Assembly: GCA_020793565.1 (NCBI GenBank)
Contig: DQIP01000225.1
Coordinates: 1 to 40,509 of the forward strand
Length of the DNA: 40,509 bases
Source: Candidatus Methanovorans sp.
GTDB taxonomy: Archaea > Halobacteriota > Methanosarcinia > Methanosarcinales > Methanosarcinaceae
Direction of reading: 5' to 3'
The position numbers were made by a program, and so were the translations under genes. The notes below the pieces were generated by a model. That model was not told where the DNA came from. It worked only from the letters and a program-made list of their open reading frames with translations, and ran no database searches. This document shows, piece by piece, positions 7,713 through 16,646 of this stretch. The number at the start of each line of letters is the position of its first letter. The first letter of the stretch is position 1.

Positions 7713-8414
7713 ATGGACTATGCAGAAATGAGTGATAAACTCGTGAATTTATTGGGACTGAATGGTAAACCAATAGCAATATCGCTGTTGAAAAGGTCCG
7801 GGGACATTCCGGATGATATGGAAGAGATCAAAGATCCTTTGAGATACTGCCAGATGCTGCAAAAAGCAAGATATGATGGAGATGTGAGTTTTGCAACTTC
7901 TGTGAAACATTCATGTAAAGGCGGCGCAGCAGCAATAGGACTTGAAGATTATCCGGCAAATATCAAAACCGGAACCCTGTATTTTGAGAAACTTGAGAAA
8001 GAGATTTCACTGGGTGTTGCCAAACGTGTGGTTGACAACATGCCAAGACCGGCACCAGGTTCGACAGTTGCAACAATCGTTGCCCCGCTGGACAACACGC
8101 CTACAAGACCGGATGTGGTTATAGTCATAGGAAATACCCTTGTAGCCAGGCGAATTGCCCAGACGGTCATCTACAAGCACGGCGGGAGGATGCACTCGAA
8201 CTTTGCAGGAATACAATCGACCTGTGCCGATGCAACAGGTTCGCCATACATCACAGGTGAAGTAAACATCTCAATCGGATGCGATGGTGCTGCCAAGAAC
8301 GCAGGATTGAAAGATGACGAAATGGTTGTAGGTATACCGGAAGAAATGCTTGAGGATGTCGTAAATGTTCTTTCTGAACGTGCGCCCGGTTGGGACGATT
8401 GGATGAGATCATAG
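7713..8414 (+). CDS. DUF169 family protein
   Basis: A 233-residue DUF169 member, a family of unknown function frequent in methanogens and anaerobes. The start at ATG 7713 is chosen because a GGAGG ribosome site (7701-7705) lies directly upstream; a longer frame to 7698 would swallow it. Features include 'KPIAISLLK' near the N-terminus, conserved Cys in 'LRYCQML' and 'SVKHSCKGG', and the C-terminal 'STCADATGSPYITGEVNISIGCDGA' region. No catalytic motif is evident. It lies 110 bp after the NifX-like gene with its own AT-rich upstream stretch, so it could be a separate transcript. Ends with TAG. Confidence 0.85.
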   Translation: MDYAEMSDKLVNLLGLNGKPIAISLLKRSGDIPDDMEEIKDPLRYCQMLQKARYDGDVSFATSVKHSCKGGAAAIGLEDYPANIKTGTLYFEKLEKEISLGVAKRVVDNMPRPAPGSTVATIVAPLDNTPTRPDVVIVIGNTLVARRIAQTVIYKHGGRMHSNFAGIQSTCADATGSPYITGEVNISIGCDGAAKNAGLKDDEMVVGIPEEMLEDVVNVLSERAPGWDDWMRS

Positions 8415-8418
8415 GTCT

Positions 8419-8440
8419 CATTCTTTTTTTTTGGTTGTTT
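8419..8440 (+). terminator. T-rich terminator after the DUF169 gene
   Basis: A T8 run within a T-rich stretch begins about 9 bp after the DUF169 stop, typical of an archaeal U-tract terminator. No strong hairpin precedes it. Confidence 0.55.
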
Positions 8441-8500
8441 TGCCTTTGAATTTGATCTTTTGCCTGCAATTATGAAACTGAAACTTATTATTATGTATTA

Positions 8501-8597
8501 TAGATGTGCTAAGATAGGTACATAGATAAGATCGTTTTATCTGAAAACAAAAAACAATACAACCGCCGCAGGCGGCAAATTCCCACACCACTGGCCA
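8501..8597 (+). repeat. Family A repeat, long form, copy A1
   Basis: This 97-bp stretch matches 40270-40366 at 89 of 97 positions without gaps in my hand alignment. It contains the palindrome GCCGCAGGCGGC and ends with 'ATTCCCACACCACTGGCCA'. It lies in the 506-bp gap between DUF169 and nrdD, which otherwise holds only A2, an (ATT)8 run and a family C remnant. Confidence 0.85.
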
Positions 8598-8670
8598 TGA
8601 AAATATTGCCTGCTACCTATGATGATTCACTTTGTTAATACATGCAAAAATATGTGAATTTCATCAGTGA

Positions 8671-8712
8671 TAGCGGGGTGCACCGCCTACGGCGGATTGT
8701 CTCGGCGTCAAA
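8671..8712 (-). repeat. Family A repeat, short form, copy A2
   Basis: The segment with ACCGCCTACGGCGGATTG and TCGGCGTCAAAA matches the right part of copy A5 (20705-20757). Together with A1 it brackets a 73-bp interior. Confidence 0.65.
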
Positions 8713-8729
8713 ACTACATGAATAAGTAC

Positions 8730-8754
8730 ATTATTATTATTATTATTATTATTT
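8730..8754. repeat. (ATT)8 microsatellite
   Basis: Eight ATT units in a row in the nrdD upstream gap. Simple-sequence repeat with no evident role. Confidence 0.95.
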
Positions 8755-8782
8755 TCAGGATGATTTGGAAAACCGGAAAGTA

Positions 8783-8845
8783 TACAGAGGGACGCAGTGA
8801 CAAATAACAATCCTCTGCGTACCTCTGCGGTTAATATTTTTTTTG
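8783..8845. repeat. Family C repeat remnant, copy C1
   Basis: Contains ACAGAGGGACGCAGTGA and, 13 bases on, CCTCTGCGTACCTCTGCGG followed by TTAA and a T-run. It shares the CTCTGYG words with C2 (18690-18745) and C3 (22826-22926). Confidence 0.6.
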
Positions 8846-8920
8846 CCATGACCCACCATATAGAATAAATCAAAAAGTCCCGCGATTAGCTATATATCCA
8901 CTGGACACAAATTATCCCCT

Positions 8921-10720
8921 ATGAGTGCGGGAGTTGGGAAACACAGTGTCGATAGACTCGACTTTAGCGATCCTGTTGAACTGGTAGACGATGTTTTGCT
9001 TAACCGGAACTGGCTTTTGAAAGAGAACTCGAACACGCGCACAAGCCCGTCGGTTATAGACCTGCACCTTGCATCCCAGGTAAAGAAACGGTATGCTCTT
9101 GAAAAATTGTATTCTCCCAATATCGCACGCGCGCACCTTGAGGGGAGGATACACATACATGACCTGCACAGCCCGTTTAAGCCATACTGCAACGGCATTG
9201 ACGGGCGTATTTTCCTGATGGACGGATTACGGTTCCCAGATACTACAAGCAAGCCTGCAAAGCGCTTCGATGCGGCAGTGTACCATGTCATGTCATTCAT
9301 GCTCCATTCGCAGCAGTTCTTTGCCGGCGCGCAGGCTGTTGACATGTTCAACTGGCTGCTTGCGCCGCACCTGCATTATGATACACTCGATGCTGACAGG
9401 ATCACGCAGGTAATCCGGGGATTCATGTTCCAGATGAACCAATCCAACCGCATAGGCGCGCAGAGTGCGTTCACCAATATCGGTCTTCGCATACGCTGCC
9501 CACCATCGCTCGCAGATGAGCGCGCGGTCTATGCCGGCAGGCTGCTGGATGAAACGTATGCTGATTTTAAAGACGAGGCGCGCATGATATACAGTGCAGT
9601 AATGGATGTTGCCGGAAGCGGTGATGCCAACGGCGCGCCATTCACGTTCCCGCTGATCACGACCGCGATCACAAAAGACCATGATTTCAATGACCCGCTT
9701 TGGATGGATACGATGAGAGCCGCAGCATCCACGGGTGCACCCTACTTTTTGAATCTTGCGACAGATTACCTGGATGAGGATTTCGTACAGGCGATGTGCT
9801 GCCGCTTGCTTGTGAAACATGCAGGTGGTATCTGGACGGCAGGCGGCATGGGGACAGGTTCGAACAAGATCGTGACTATCAATCTTCCGGGTGCGGCTCT
9901 TGCGGTGTGGAATGTAGATGATTTCTTTGTAGAACTGGATAATGTCATGGATATTACACGCCAGGCGCTGCTTGAGGGACAGGAGATCATCAGGCGGTCG
10001 CTGTATGAGTGGGATATTCTGCCATGGCTTCGGAAAAAGACAATGGACGGAGTGCCGTATTATGATTTCAAGACGCGACGCCTCACGTTTGGGGTAGTAG
10101 GGCTCAACGAATGCCTGCTAAACCTTACCAACGAACCCCTGGTCAGGCAGCAGGAACTTGGCCTTAAGATCATCAGGCACGTGCTGTCCCGTATTCGTAA
10201 GTATTCAAAAGAGGACGGTATCGAGTATACACTTGAGCAAACGCCTGCCGAGAGTACGGCACACAGGCTTGCCATGCTCGACTGCCAGCGGTTCAAGGAC
10301 CAGGTGCATGAGCAGGGATGCGGGAATTCGGCCTATTATACGAATTCCACACATGTGCCGTACAGGGCTGGTATATCGCTTATCGACAGGATCAATATCG
10401 AAGCCGAATTCCACCCGTATTTCACAGGCGGTACCATCAGCCATATCTGGATGGGCGAGAGTTATCCTGATCCGCAGGGATTGAACGAACTGGTGCAGAA
10501 GTTGTCGAAGACAAAACTTGCATACTTCTGTTTCTCTCCTGATTTTTCAATATGTGAGGACGGACATACATCGCGAGGTGTGAATGAAAAATGTCCCCTG
10601 TGCGGCGGGGAGATTGTTGACCACATCTCAAGGGTGACAGGATATTTCGGGCATACAGGCCAGTGGAATCCGGGTAAGCAGAAGGAGTATAAGGAGCGGC
10701 ATAGGTATCGGCTTGAGTAA
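8921..10720 (+). CDS. nrdD: Anaerobic ribonucleoside-triphosphate reductase
   Basis: Class III (glycyl-radical) ribonucleotide reductase, which makes deoxyribonucleotides without oxygen. It has the C-terminal glycyl radical loop RVTGYFG (about residue 570), a 'WNPGKQKEYKERHRY' end, 'YCNGID' and 'MCCRLL' with candidate active-site Cys, and a Zn-site region 'SICEDGHTSRG' plus CPLC. At 599 residues it is shorter than typical NrdD (about 700) because the N-terminal ATP-cone domain is absent. The Zn region shows three Cys and a His instead of four Cys. The activase NrdG is not next to it. ATG 8921 matches the family N-terminus; no strong ribosome site is seen. Confidence 0.93.
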   Translation: MSAGVGKHSVDRLDFSDPVELVDDVLLNRNWLLKENSNTRTSPSVIDLHLASQVKKRYALEKLYSPNIARAHLEGRIHIHDLHSPFKPYCNGIDGRIFLMDGLRFPDTTSKPAKRFDAAVYHVMSFMLHSQQFFAGAQAVDMFNWLLAPHLHYDTLDADRITQVIRGFMFQMNQSNRIGAQSAFTNIGLRIRCPPSLADERAVYAGRLLDETYADFKDEARMIYSAVMDVAGSGDANGAPFTFPLITTAITKDHDFNDPLWMDTMRAAASTGAPYFLNLATDYLDEDFVQAMCCRLLVKHAGGIWTAGGMGTGSNKIVTINLPGAALAVWNVDDFFVELDNVMDITRQALLEGQEIIRRSLYEWDILPWLRKKTMDGVPYYDFKTRRLTFGVVGLNECLLNLTNEPLVRQQELGLKIIRHVLSRIRKYSKEDGIEYTLEQTPAESTAHRLAMLDCQRFKDQVHEQGCGNSAYYTNSTHVPYRAGISLIDRINIEAEFHPYFTGGTISHIWMGESYPDPQGLNELVQKLSKTKLAYFCFSPDFSICEDGHTSRGVNEKCPLCGGEIVDHISRVTGYFGHTGQWNPGKQKEYKERHRYRLE

Positions 10721-10845
10721 ATTTAAGTACATGATCGATTATTTGCTGTTAAAAGATTTAATTATCTTGACTACATACATTCAATGAGTAATTATATTTG
10801 GGCCAGGGGGAAATTATAATACAAATCATAGTTATCTGCCAGAGT

Positions 10846-11082
10846 ATGAACGATACACCAAAAAGCCCAATCGAAAAACTCTACAAAACTTCTGCACCAA
10901 TTGTGTTGGTAATTGGGATCATACTTACCACCCTGCTTTTCAAGGGACTTTTGATGTTTGCCGACCAGGGTAACCTGTTCATGGTTATCCTTATGGCAGT
11001 GGCAATATCGGCCGTTTCATTTGTCCTTACAAAAGTAATCACACTAAGTTTAAGATATAAACCGCAGCAAAAGATCAAATGA
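10846..11082 (+). CDS. Small two-helix membrane protein
   Basis: A 78-residue protein starting at ATG 10846 (MNDTPKS...). I prefer this start because a 16-residue upstream extension is not supported by a ribosome site. Two hydrophobic helices are clear (about residues 17-37 and 47-66), with a basic C-terminus. I recognise no named family; small two-helix proteins of this shape are common in methanogens. It converges on the topoisomerase VI gene and their 3' ends overlap by 8 bp. Confidence 0.65.
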   Translation: MNDTPKSPIEKLYKTSAPIVLVIGIILTTLLFKGLLMFADQGNLFMVILMAVAISAVSFVLTKVITLSLRYKPQQKIK

Positions 11083-12196
11083 TCCCCATATCAGCCAGCC
11101 TTTCAGGCAGGTACTTGTCAGTGACAAAATCAAGACCTTTTCCCGCAAAAGCTTGCTGTTCTGCCTTTTTCTTGATATCAAGCTGAAGTTTTATCTGCTC
11201 CTTCCAGTAATCAGACTCAAACCTCGGGTCTGACAATTCGCTTCGAAGAGCAGCCACGTCCTTGTCAGTAAGCTTGTCTGTTGAAAGTTCGTATTCAACA
11301 ATATCCGATGGCTGTACACCGATAAACTGTGCACCCGGGGTTGCCATATATTCCGACAAGTGGGCACTCTTAATAGCACCGTATGCGACCGATGCAAAGA
11401 TACGGTACGACCATGGGTCACCATCAGTAAATACCGTGACCGGAATGCCAAGTTCTTTGTTCATGCGTTTTATGATGCGCCTTGTGGAACGTGCGGGCTG
11501 CCCTTTGAGGTGAACAAGGATAGCATTGTACTTTTCATCGAATCCATTCTCGATCAGACGGGCATACATACCACCGGTTTCGATCGCAATTATGAACTTT
11601 GCATCATGGTCCAGGAATTCGATATTCTCCACATTGAATGGGATCTGATACCCGCTCTCGCCAATATCTTCCTGGCAGTGTATGGTGCGGGAACCACGTT
11701 TTGTTTCCTCGCGTATCTTTATCGGACCGAACATTGTTGCACCGTCCTCTTCCGGTCGCATGTGGAAATATTCCCTTTGCAGGCCTGTAATTATCTCAAG
11801 GTCTTCGATCAACCGATCACTCTCAGGCTGCTCGCGAAACTTGGCAATATCCCAGTTCTCTGATATGTAATATAATTCCCTGAGCGTAGATCCGCGATCC
11901 TGCTCAAGATGGCTCTTTATAATAAAGTCAACTACATGTGCACTTTTTAGCAACTGGAACGCACCCTTTACGGTCTTTGCACTCCTCTCACTCTCACGAT
12001 CACCATACACCCAAACATTGCTTTTTTCACTATAACGGATATTTTCTTTGGTACGGCTTGGAAGACTGATATTTGGCACAACTTCGTCAAGGAACTGGTT
12101 GTATAATTTATCAGTCAGACCCAAAAGCCTGTTCTTTGCAAGAGATTTTTGCTGTTTTTTATGATCGTTTCGATCAATTGTTTCGTTGTCGCTCAT
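11075..12196 (-). CDS. top6A: DNA topoisomerase VI subunit A
   Basis: The 373-residue A subunit cuts DNA in the archaeal type IIB topoisomerase that relaxes and decatenates chromosomes; it is the homologue of eukaryotic Spo11. The catalytic tyrosine lies in '[13 protein letters not shown]' (about residue 108). The Toprim acidic residues are in 'IAIETGGM' (about 206) and 'TDGDPW' (about 258). The C-terminal '[11 protein letters not shown]' fits the family. Top6A normally pairs with top6B in one operon; here the upstream neighbour is a 393-bp gap and a divergent gene, so top6B is elsewhere. The 3' end overlaps the small membrane protein gene by 8 bp. Confidence 0.96.
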   Translation of the reverse strand: MSDNETIDRNDHKKQQKSLAKNRLLGLTDKLYNQFLDEVVPNISLPSRTKENIRYSEKSNVWVYGDRESERSAKTVKGAFQLLKSAHVVDFIIKSHLEQDRGSTLRELYYISENWDIAKFREQPESDRLIEDLEIITGLQREYFHMRPEEDGATMFGPIKIREETKRGSRTIHCQEDIGESGYQIPFNVENIEFLDHDAKFIIAIETGGMYARLIENGFDEKYNAILVHLKGQPARSTRRIIKRMNKELGIPVTVFTDGDPWSYRIFASVAYGAIKSAHLSEYMATPGAQFIGVQPSDIVEYELSTDKLTDKDVAALRSELSDPRFESDYWKEQIKLQLDIKKKAEQQAFAGKGLDFVTDKYLPERLADMGII

Positions 12197-12390
12197 TTAA
12201 ACAACTTCCATTTTTTTGTATATGTTATCATAAAAGTCATTTGGGATATTACGGTTGTGTGTATTCAAAAACGATAATATACACTGCATAATATGACCGA
12301 TATATCTCATCTGCTGCATTATTAACTTTCATTCTTTTATGTGTTTATACCGATTCAATCATAATAAAACATTGGGTATTTGTTTGGTAG

Positions 12391-12446
12391 TTTTGATGCC
12401 GAAGCAATACGCCGGAGGCGCACATTCCCAAACCACTGGCGCGAAC
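12391..12446 (-). repeat. Family A repeat, copy A3
   Basis: GATGCCGAAGCAATACGCC and TTCCCAAACCACTGGCGCG correspond closely to the reverse complement of copy A5 (20705-20757). The central palindrome is eroded to ACGCCGGAGGCGCA. It lies in the top6A-ligase gap (12197-12589) together with a family B unit and no recognisable gene. Confidence 0.7.
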
Positions 12447-12463
12447 GATGATGTTTTCTCGTA

Positions 12464-12525
12464 GTATATAATAATAGGACTATATAGTACGGATAACCCG
12501 ACCGCAAGGGATGATATTCTCACAT
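12464..12525 (+). repeat. Family B repeat unit, diverged
   Basis: A 62-bp unit starting GTATATAATAATAGG and containing a TATATAGTACGGATAACCCG stretch. It is a weaker match to the 29562-29826 array, directly next to copy A3. Confidence 0.6.
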
Positions 12526-12570
12526 GCGGATACCCGGGAAATGCTGCAATTGGTTTTGATAGCGAAATAG

Positions 12571-12578
12571 GTATAAAT
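12571..12578 (+). promoter_or_regulatory. TATA box for the ligase-pth2-truD genes
   Basis: TATAAATA (within GGTATAAATAG) is centred about 26 bp before the second in-frame ATG (12602). This suggests a leaderless transcript starting there rather than at ATG 12590. Confidence 0.5.
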
Positions 12579-12589
12579 AGTTCAAGCGA

Positions 12590-13534
12590 ATGAAAACCAC
12601 AATGCAAAATATAAGAATAGGAATCGCTATAACCGACCCGACCGACTGGACAGCCACAGCCCTCGTAGCCGCAGCAAAACAGAAAAAACTCACCCCTGTC
12701 ATAATAAACCTGCAGACCGCAGATGTTACAATACAGCATGGCATCCATTACAGCGCAAACGACACCGACCTATCCGGACTTGACGCAGTCATTGTGCGCG
12801 ATGTAGGCGCAGGCACACTTGAAGGTGTCTCTTTCCGATTCGATATCCTCCGGCAGTTAGAAATAAGCGGCACGCCGGTTATTAACACTCCGCAATCCAT
12901 ACAGAATGCCGCAAATAAATACCACTCTACCTGTCTCCTGGCACAGGCAAATCTACCGGTTCCGTATACGAGGGCAGTCCAGAGCACCGAAGCTGCGCTA
13001 AACGTACTGGATGAATTTGGCGACGCAGTTATAAAACCAATCTTCGGCTACAAGGGTATCGGAATTGTGAGAGTAAAAGACGGCACAGCATTACAACCTG
13101 ACAACAAACCGCGCCCAGAACCAGTTGAACAACTCATCAATGAACTAATCAATGAAAAAGAGATGCTCTATATTCAGGAATTCATTGAAAATCCGGGGCG
13201 GGATATCCGTGCATTCGTGGTCAACGGGCAAGTGATCGGGGCAATCTACCGGACAGCAGCAGACGGGGCATGGCTTAACAATCTCAGTCAGGGCGGTACT
13301 GCTGCCCGGTGTATCCTGTCGCAGGCGCAGGAAGAAATATGCATACGCGCCGCAGCGACCATTGGTACGGTATTTGCAGGCGTGGACATCATCGAAGGCA
13401 CAAATGACGTGAATGGTGCGGATGATGCGGTGATACTTGAAATCAATGGCACCCCATCAGGAGCAGGAATATATGAGGCATGGGGTATAAATGTCGCAGA
13501 CCGTATAATCGATTACGTGACCATGGGGATTTAG
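12590..13534 (+). CDS. ATP-grasp RimK-family glutamate ligase, MptN-like
   Basis: The ATP-grasp ligase fold is visible: '[19 protein letters not shown]' (ATP-binding lid, about 146-164), '[20 protein letters not shown]' and the metal-binding end 'VDIIEG...[11 protein letters not shown]'. Family members add glutamate to ribosomal protein S6 (RimK), coenzyme F420 (CofF) or tetrahydromethanopterin (MptN). The N-terminus '[15 protein letters not shown]' resembles MptN, which would make tetrahydrosarcinapterin in Methanosarcinales, but substrate assignment by eye is uncertain. ATG 12602 may be the true start given the TATA position. It is followed 42 bp later by pth2, then truD. Ends with TAG. Confidence 0.85.
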   Translation: MKTTMQNIRIGIAITDPTDWTATALVAAAKQKKLTPVIINLQTADVTIQHGIHYSANDTDLSGLDAVIVRDVGAGTLEGVSFRFDILRQLEISGTPVINTPQSIQNAANKYHSTCLLAQANLPVPYTRAVQSTEAALNVLDEFGDAVIKPIFGYKGIGIVRVKDGTALQPDNKPRPEPVEQLINELINEKEMLYIQEFIENPGRDIRAFVVNGQVIGAIYRTAADGAWLNNLSQGGTAARCILSQAQEEICIRAAATIGTVFAGVDIIEGTNDVNGADDAVILEINGTPSGAGIYEAWGINVADRIIDYVTMGI

Positions 13535-13576
13535 GGGTATAGTAGCGTTTTCTATGGATTACAAGGAACAATAAAG

Positions 13577-13924
13577 ATGACTGAATACAAACAATGCATT
13601 GTGATGCGCGATGACCTCAAACTCTCAAAAGGTAAACTTGCAGTGCAGGTGGCACATGCTGCTGTATCTGCGTCCGAATGGGCAGGCAGGACCGCACTTG
13701 AAAAGTGGAAGGACGGCGGCCAGAAAAAAGTGGTCCTGCGGGTTCCGACATTGCAGGATCTTTTTGAACTCAAGGAAGTGGCAAGACGGCATGACCTTCC
13801 GACAGCACTTATCACGGATGCCGGACGTACTGAGATTGCACCAGGCACTATTACGGTGCTCGGAATAGGACCTGCAAGGTCAGACGAACTTGACAGGATC
13901 ACAGGGCACTTGAAACTGTTGTGA
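13577..13924 (+). CDS. pth2: Peptidyl-tRNA hydrolase, Pth2 type
   Basis: The 115-residue archaeal/eukaryotic-type peptidyl-tRNA hydrolase recycles tRNA from stalled peptidyl-tRNA. The full-length family pattern is present: 'KQCIVMRDDLKLSKGKLAVQVAHAAV', seen here as 'LSKGKLAVQVAHAAV' near residue 17, then 'LITDAGRTEIAPGTITVLGIGP' around residues 75-96. It is probably cotranscribed with truD, whose start is 19 bp downstream. Confidence 0.96.
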   Translation: MTEYKQCIVMRDDLKLSKGKLAVQVAHAAVSASEWAGRTALEKWKDGGQKKVVLRVPTLQDLFELKEVARRHDLPTALITDAGRTEIAPGTITVLGIGPARSDELDRITGHLKLL

Positions 13925-13943
13925 CTAAAGGAGATCATCACTT

Positions 13944-15260
13944 ATGGAAATTCCGGATATAGAAAAACAAACAGGTATCGACATATACACCACAACTACC
14001 AAAGGCATCGGAGGAACATTAAGGCAGCAGATCGATGATTTTATTGTAACGGAGATTACCAACCGCGAAGAAGGAGACAGTGGGAAACAACTGGTACTTG
14101 AACTTACAAAACGCAACTGGGACATGCATCATGTGATTCGCGACCTCTCACGCAAATTTGGCATCAGCCAAAAGCGCATAGGTTTTGCAGGCACCAAGGA
14201 CAAGCGTGCTATCACCACCCAGAAGATCAGTATTTATAATATGACACCACAGGCCGTGGATGATATTTACCTCAAGGACGTAGAACTAAAGGTCATAGGA
14301 AGGTCGAACAGGCCTGTGAAGTTGGGCGACCTTACCGGAAATATGTTTAAGATAACTGTTCGGGATATTGACCCTGGTGAAAATGAACTGCAAACGCGGC
14401 TTCAGGAAACCACAGGTGAAATACTGCAAACCGGTGGTGTCCCGAACTTTTTCGGGATACAGCGATTTGGCGCGATCCGCCCTATCACACACCTTGTGGG
14501 AGAAGCGATAGTTCGCGGTGAACCGAAAGAAGCAGCACTGGCATATATTGCAAGATCATTCCCGGATGAATCCGAAGAAAACAAACATGTGCGTGATCAT
14601 GTGTTTAATACAAGGGATTACGCATGGGGACTTGACCAGTATCCATTGAACCTGCGGTATGAACGCTCGATGATGCATCATCTTGTCAATGACCCGGATG
14701 ATTTCACGGGTGCATTCGGAATACTTTCCAAAAGCATACGTATGCTTTTCGTACATGCATACCAGTCATATCTCTTTAACCGGATCCTTTGCGAGAGGGT
14801 TAAAGAGGATATGCCGCTAAGCAGTGTTGTAGAGGGAGATATCGTCTGTTTCAAGAACAAGAATGGACTTCCTGATACTTCCAAAACAGAGAAGGTCACA
14901 TCACAAAATCTCAACGGGATGAACAACCTGCTACGGCGCAGGCGTGCCTTTGTAACCGCGCCATTGATAGGTCACAGCACTGAATGGGCATCCGGCCAGC
15001 AGGGTGAGATAGAGCATCGTATATTTGAGAAAAGCGGGGTTCCGATTGAAGGATTCAAAGTTCCCCTCATGCCCGAGTTGGCATCAAAGGGATTAAGACG
15101 CGAAATGTTGCTGCATGTACAACCCGGATATACAGTATCAGGAGATGAATTAAATCCCGGGAAAACAAAAGCAGTCCTTGAATTTTCACTACCAAAGGGA
15201 AGTTATGCAACAACCCTGCTGCGTGAATATATGAAAGTTGACCCAAAACGAATGAGTTGA
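13944..15260 (+). CDS. truD: tRNA pseudouridine synthase TruD
   Basis: The 438-residue TruD family enzyme makes pseudouridine 13 in tRNA (Pus7 in eukaryotes). The catalytic motif 'GFAGTKDKRAITTQ' with its Asp is at about residues 72-85, followed by 'NFFGIQRFG' (about 173) and an inserted TRUD domain before 'KGLRREML'. An AAAGGAGAT ribosome site precedes ATG 13944. The length is usual for archaea. The pth2-truD pair is a familiar archaeal arrangement. Confidence 0.96.
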   Translation: MEIPDIEKQTGIDIYTTTTKGIGGTLRQQIDDFIVTEITNREEGDSGKQLVLELTKRNWDMHHVIRDLSRKFGISQKRIGFAGTKDKRAITTQKISIYNMTPQAVDDIYLKDVELKVIGRSNRPVKLGDLTGNMFKITVRDIDPGENELQTRLQETTGEILQTGGVPNFFGIQRFGAIRPITHLVGEAIVRGEPKEAALAYIARSFPDESEENKHVRDHVFNTRDYAWGLDQYPLNLRYERSMMHHLVNDPDDFTGAFGILSKSIRMLFVHAYQSYLFNRILCERVKEDMPLSSVVEGDIVCFKNKNGLPDTSKTEKVTSQNLNGMNNLLRRRRAFVTAPLIGHSTEWASGQQGEIEHRIFEKSGVPIEGFKVPLMPELASKGLRREMLLHVQPGYTVSGDELNPGKTKAVLEFSLPKGSYATTLLREYMKVDPKRMS

Positions 15261-15332
15261 ACAATGATATTGGGATTATTGTTAAATTGTCCAAAAACGA
15301 TCAAAAAAAAGAAATATTACATTTTCTGAAAG

Positions 15333-15394
15333 AAGAAAATCTTCGCTAACGCTCAGATTAACCCGGACTATATAGTCTATAAATCATATACTAT
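15333..15394 (-). repeat. Family B repeat unit, inverted, covering the MFS promoter
   Basis: The reverse complement carries the family B words CTATATAGTCCGGGTTAATC and GAGCGTTAGCGAAGATTTTC, closest to the third and fourth units of the 29.6-kb array. On the plus strand the same DNA supplies CTATAAATC about 26 bp before a possible leaderless start (ATG 15408) of the MFS gene. Confidence 0.7.
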
Positions 15395-16646
15395 GAAAAA
15401 CAGCAGCATGAAACATACAACAAATCCACAGGTTACAGGCACAATAAGTCGGGAACTGTACATATTATCATTATCCAGGTTTTTTGAGGATCTGGGTACG
15501 GGAATGCTGATCACTCTTATACCCTTATACATAGTTGATCTGCATACTTCCATCTTTCCTGACATTCCACTAATCCTTAAAGCCGGTATAGTGATGACAG
15601 TTTTTGGTTTGTTTAATGCGATTGCACAACCCATAATGGGTAGATTGTCAGATAGGCTTGACCGTAGAAAACCTTTCATTATTTTTGGACTGGTCGGTTA
15701 TACTGTTTTATCATTTATGTATGCATACGTCACAAATTACGAGCAGTTACTTGTCCTCAGGATCATGCAGGGAATAACTGTCGGCGCAACGATACCTGCG
15801 ATTATCACAATGGTGACACACCTCTCCACTCCGGCTACCAGGGGGAAGGCTATTGGCATATATTCTACTATCCGGGGTCTGGGATTTGGTTTTGGTCCCG
15901 TTATTGGAGGTGCGGTTGCAACGTACTATAGTTTTAACACTGCTTTCTACCTGTGTGCAGCATTTGGTCTTGTAAGTTTTATATTGGTTAATCTTCTTGT
16001 GAAAGAGACACACAATACATGTGTTGGGAAGATCGTGGATGCGGATGTGAAGGATGGAAAAGGATCAATACGTGTACTTGCAGGTGCTATGTTCATGATG
16101 ATGGTCGGTATAATGATGATCGTTGCACTTTTGCCAGAATATGAGATTCGCCTGGGAGCATCGGAATTTTCGCTGGGGATAGCACTATCTGCATATATGC
16201 TTGCACGATTGGTTTTTCAAACACCGATCGGTGTATTGTCAGATAGGATCGGCAGGAAAAAATTGATTATCTGGGGTTTATTATTAAGTGCTCCTCTTGT
16301 GGTCGGTACCGGTTATGTAACAAGTGTCGAGCAGTTGATACTGCTTCGTGCGTTACAGGGATTTACGATCGCAGCCATCGACACTCCTGTAATTGCGCTT
16401 GCAGGCGACCTGGCTGGCGGGTCAATGGTAAGTTCAAAACTCAGCATGATAACTACGGCTTATGCAAGCGGTATGGCTATCGGTCCCATATTTGGTGGCC
16501 TGCTTGCAGGATATGTTACTTTTGAGACGCCATTTTATGTATGTGCGGCCTTGATGGTAATTGCTGCTGCTATTGTATGGAAAAAGGTGGATGAACCGAT
16601 GCAGCACAGGGATATTGTGGATTTTGAGTGCAGTGAGATCGGATGA
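15393..16646 (+). CDS. MFS transporter
   Basis: A 417-residue major facilitator with about 12 hydrophobic segments and the loop 2-3 signature 'GRLSDRLDRRKPFI' (about residue 83), repeated in the second half as 'GVLSDRIGRKKLII'. This suggests a proton-coupled exporter of the multidrug-efflux type, but the substrate cannot be read from the sequence. The start is ATG 15393 or ATG 15408, the second matching the TATA position. Its TGA stop abuts the stop of the convergent deoxyribosyltransferase-like gene with no gap (TGATCA at 16644-16649). Confidence 0.9.
   Translation: MKNSSMKHTTNPQVTGTISRELYILSLSRFFEDLGTGMLITLIPLYIVDLHTSIFPDIPLILKAGIVMTVFGLFNAIAQPIMGRLSDRLDRRKPFIIFGLVGYTVLSFMYAYVTNYEQLLVLRIMQGITVGATIPAIITMVTHLSTPATRGKAIGIYSTIRGLGFGFGPVIGGAVATYYSFNTAFYLCAAFGLVSFILVNLLVKETHNTCVGKIVDADVKDGKGSIRVLAGAMFMMMVGIMMIVALLPEYEIRLGASEFSLGIALSAYMLARLVFQTPIGVLSDRIGRKKLIIWGLLLSAPLVVGTGYVTSVEQLILLRALQGFTIAAIDTPVIALAGDLAGGSMVSSKLSMITTAYASGMAIGPIFGGLLAGYVTFETPFYVCAALMVIAAAIVWKKVDEPMQHRDIVDFECSEIG

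Noticed and set aside
8415-8920. tRNA or small RNA gene in the DUF169-nrdD gap
   Set aside because: I looked for cloverleaf arms and a T-loop motif and found only family A and C repeats and an (ATT)8 run.
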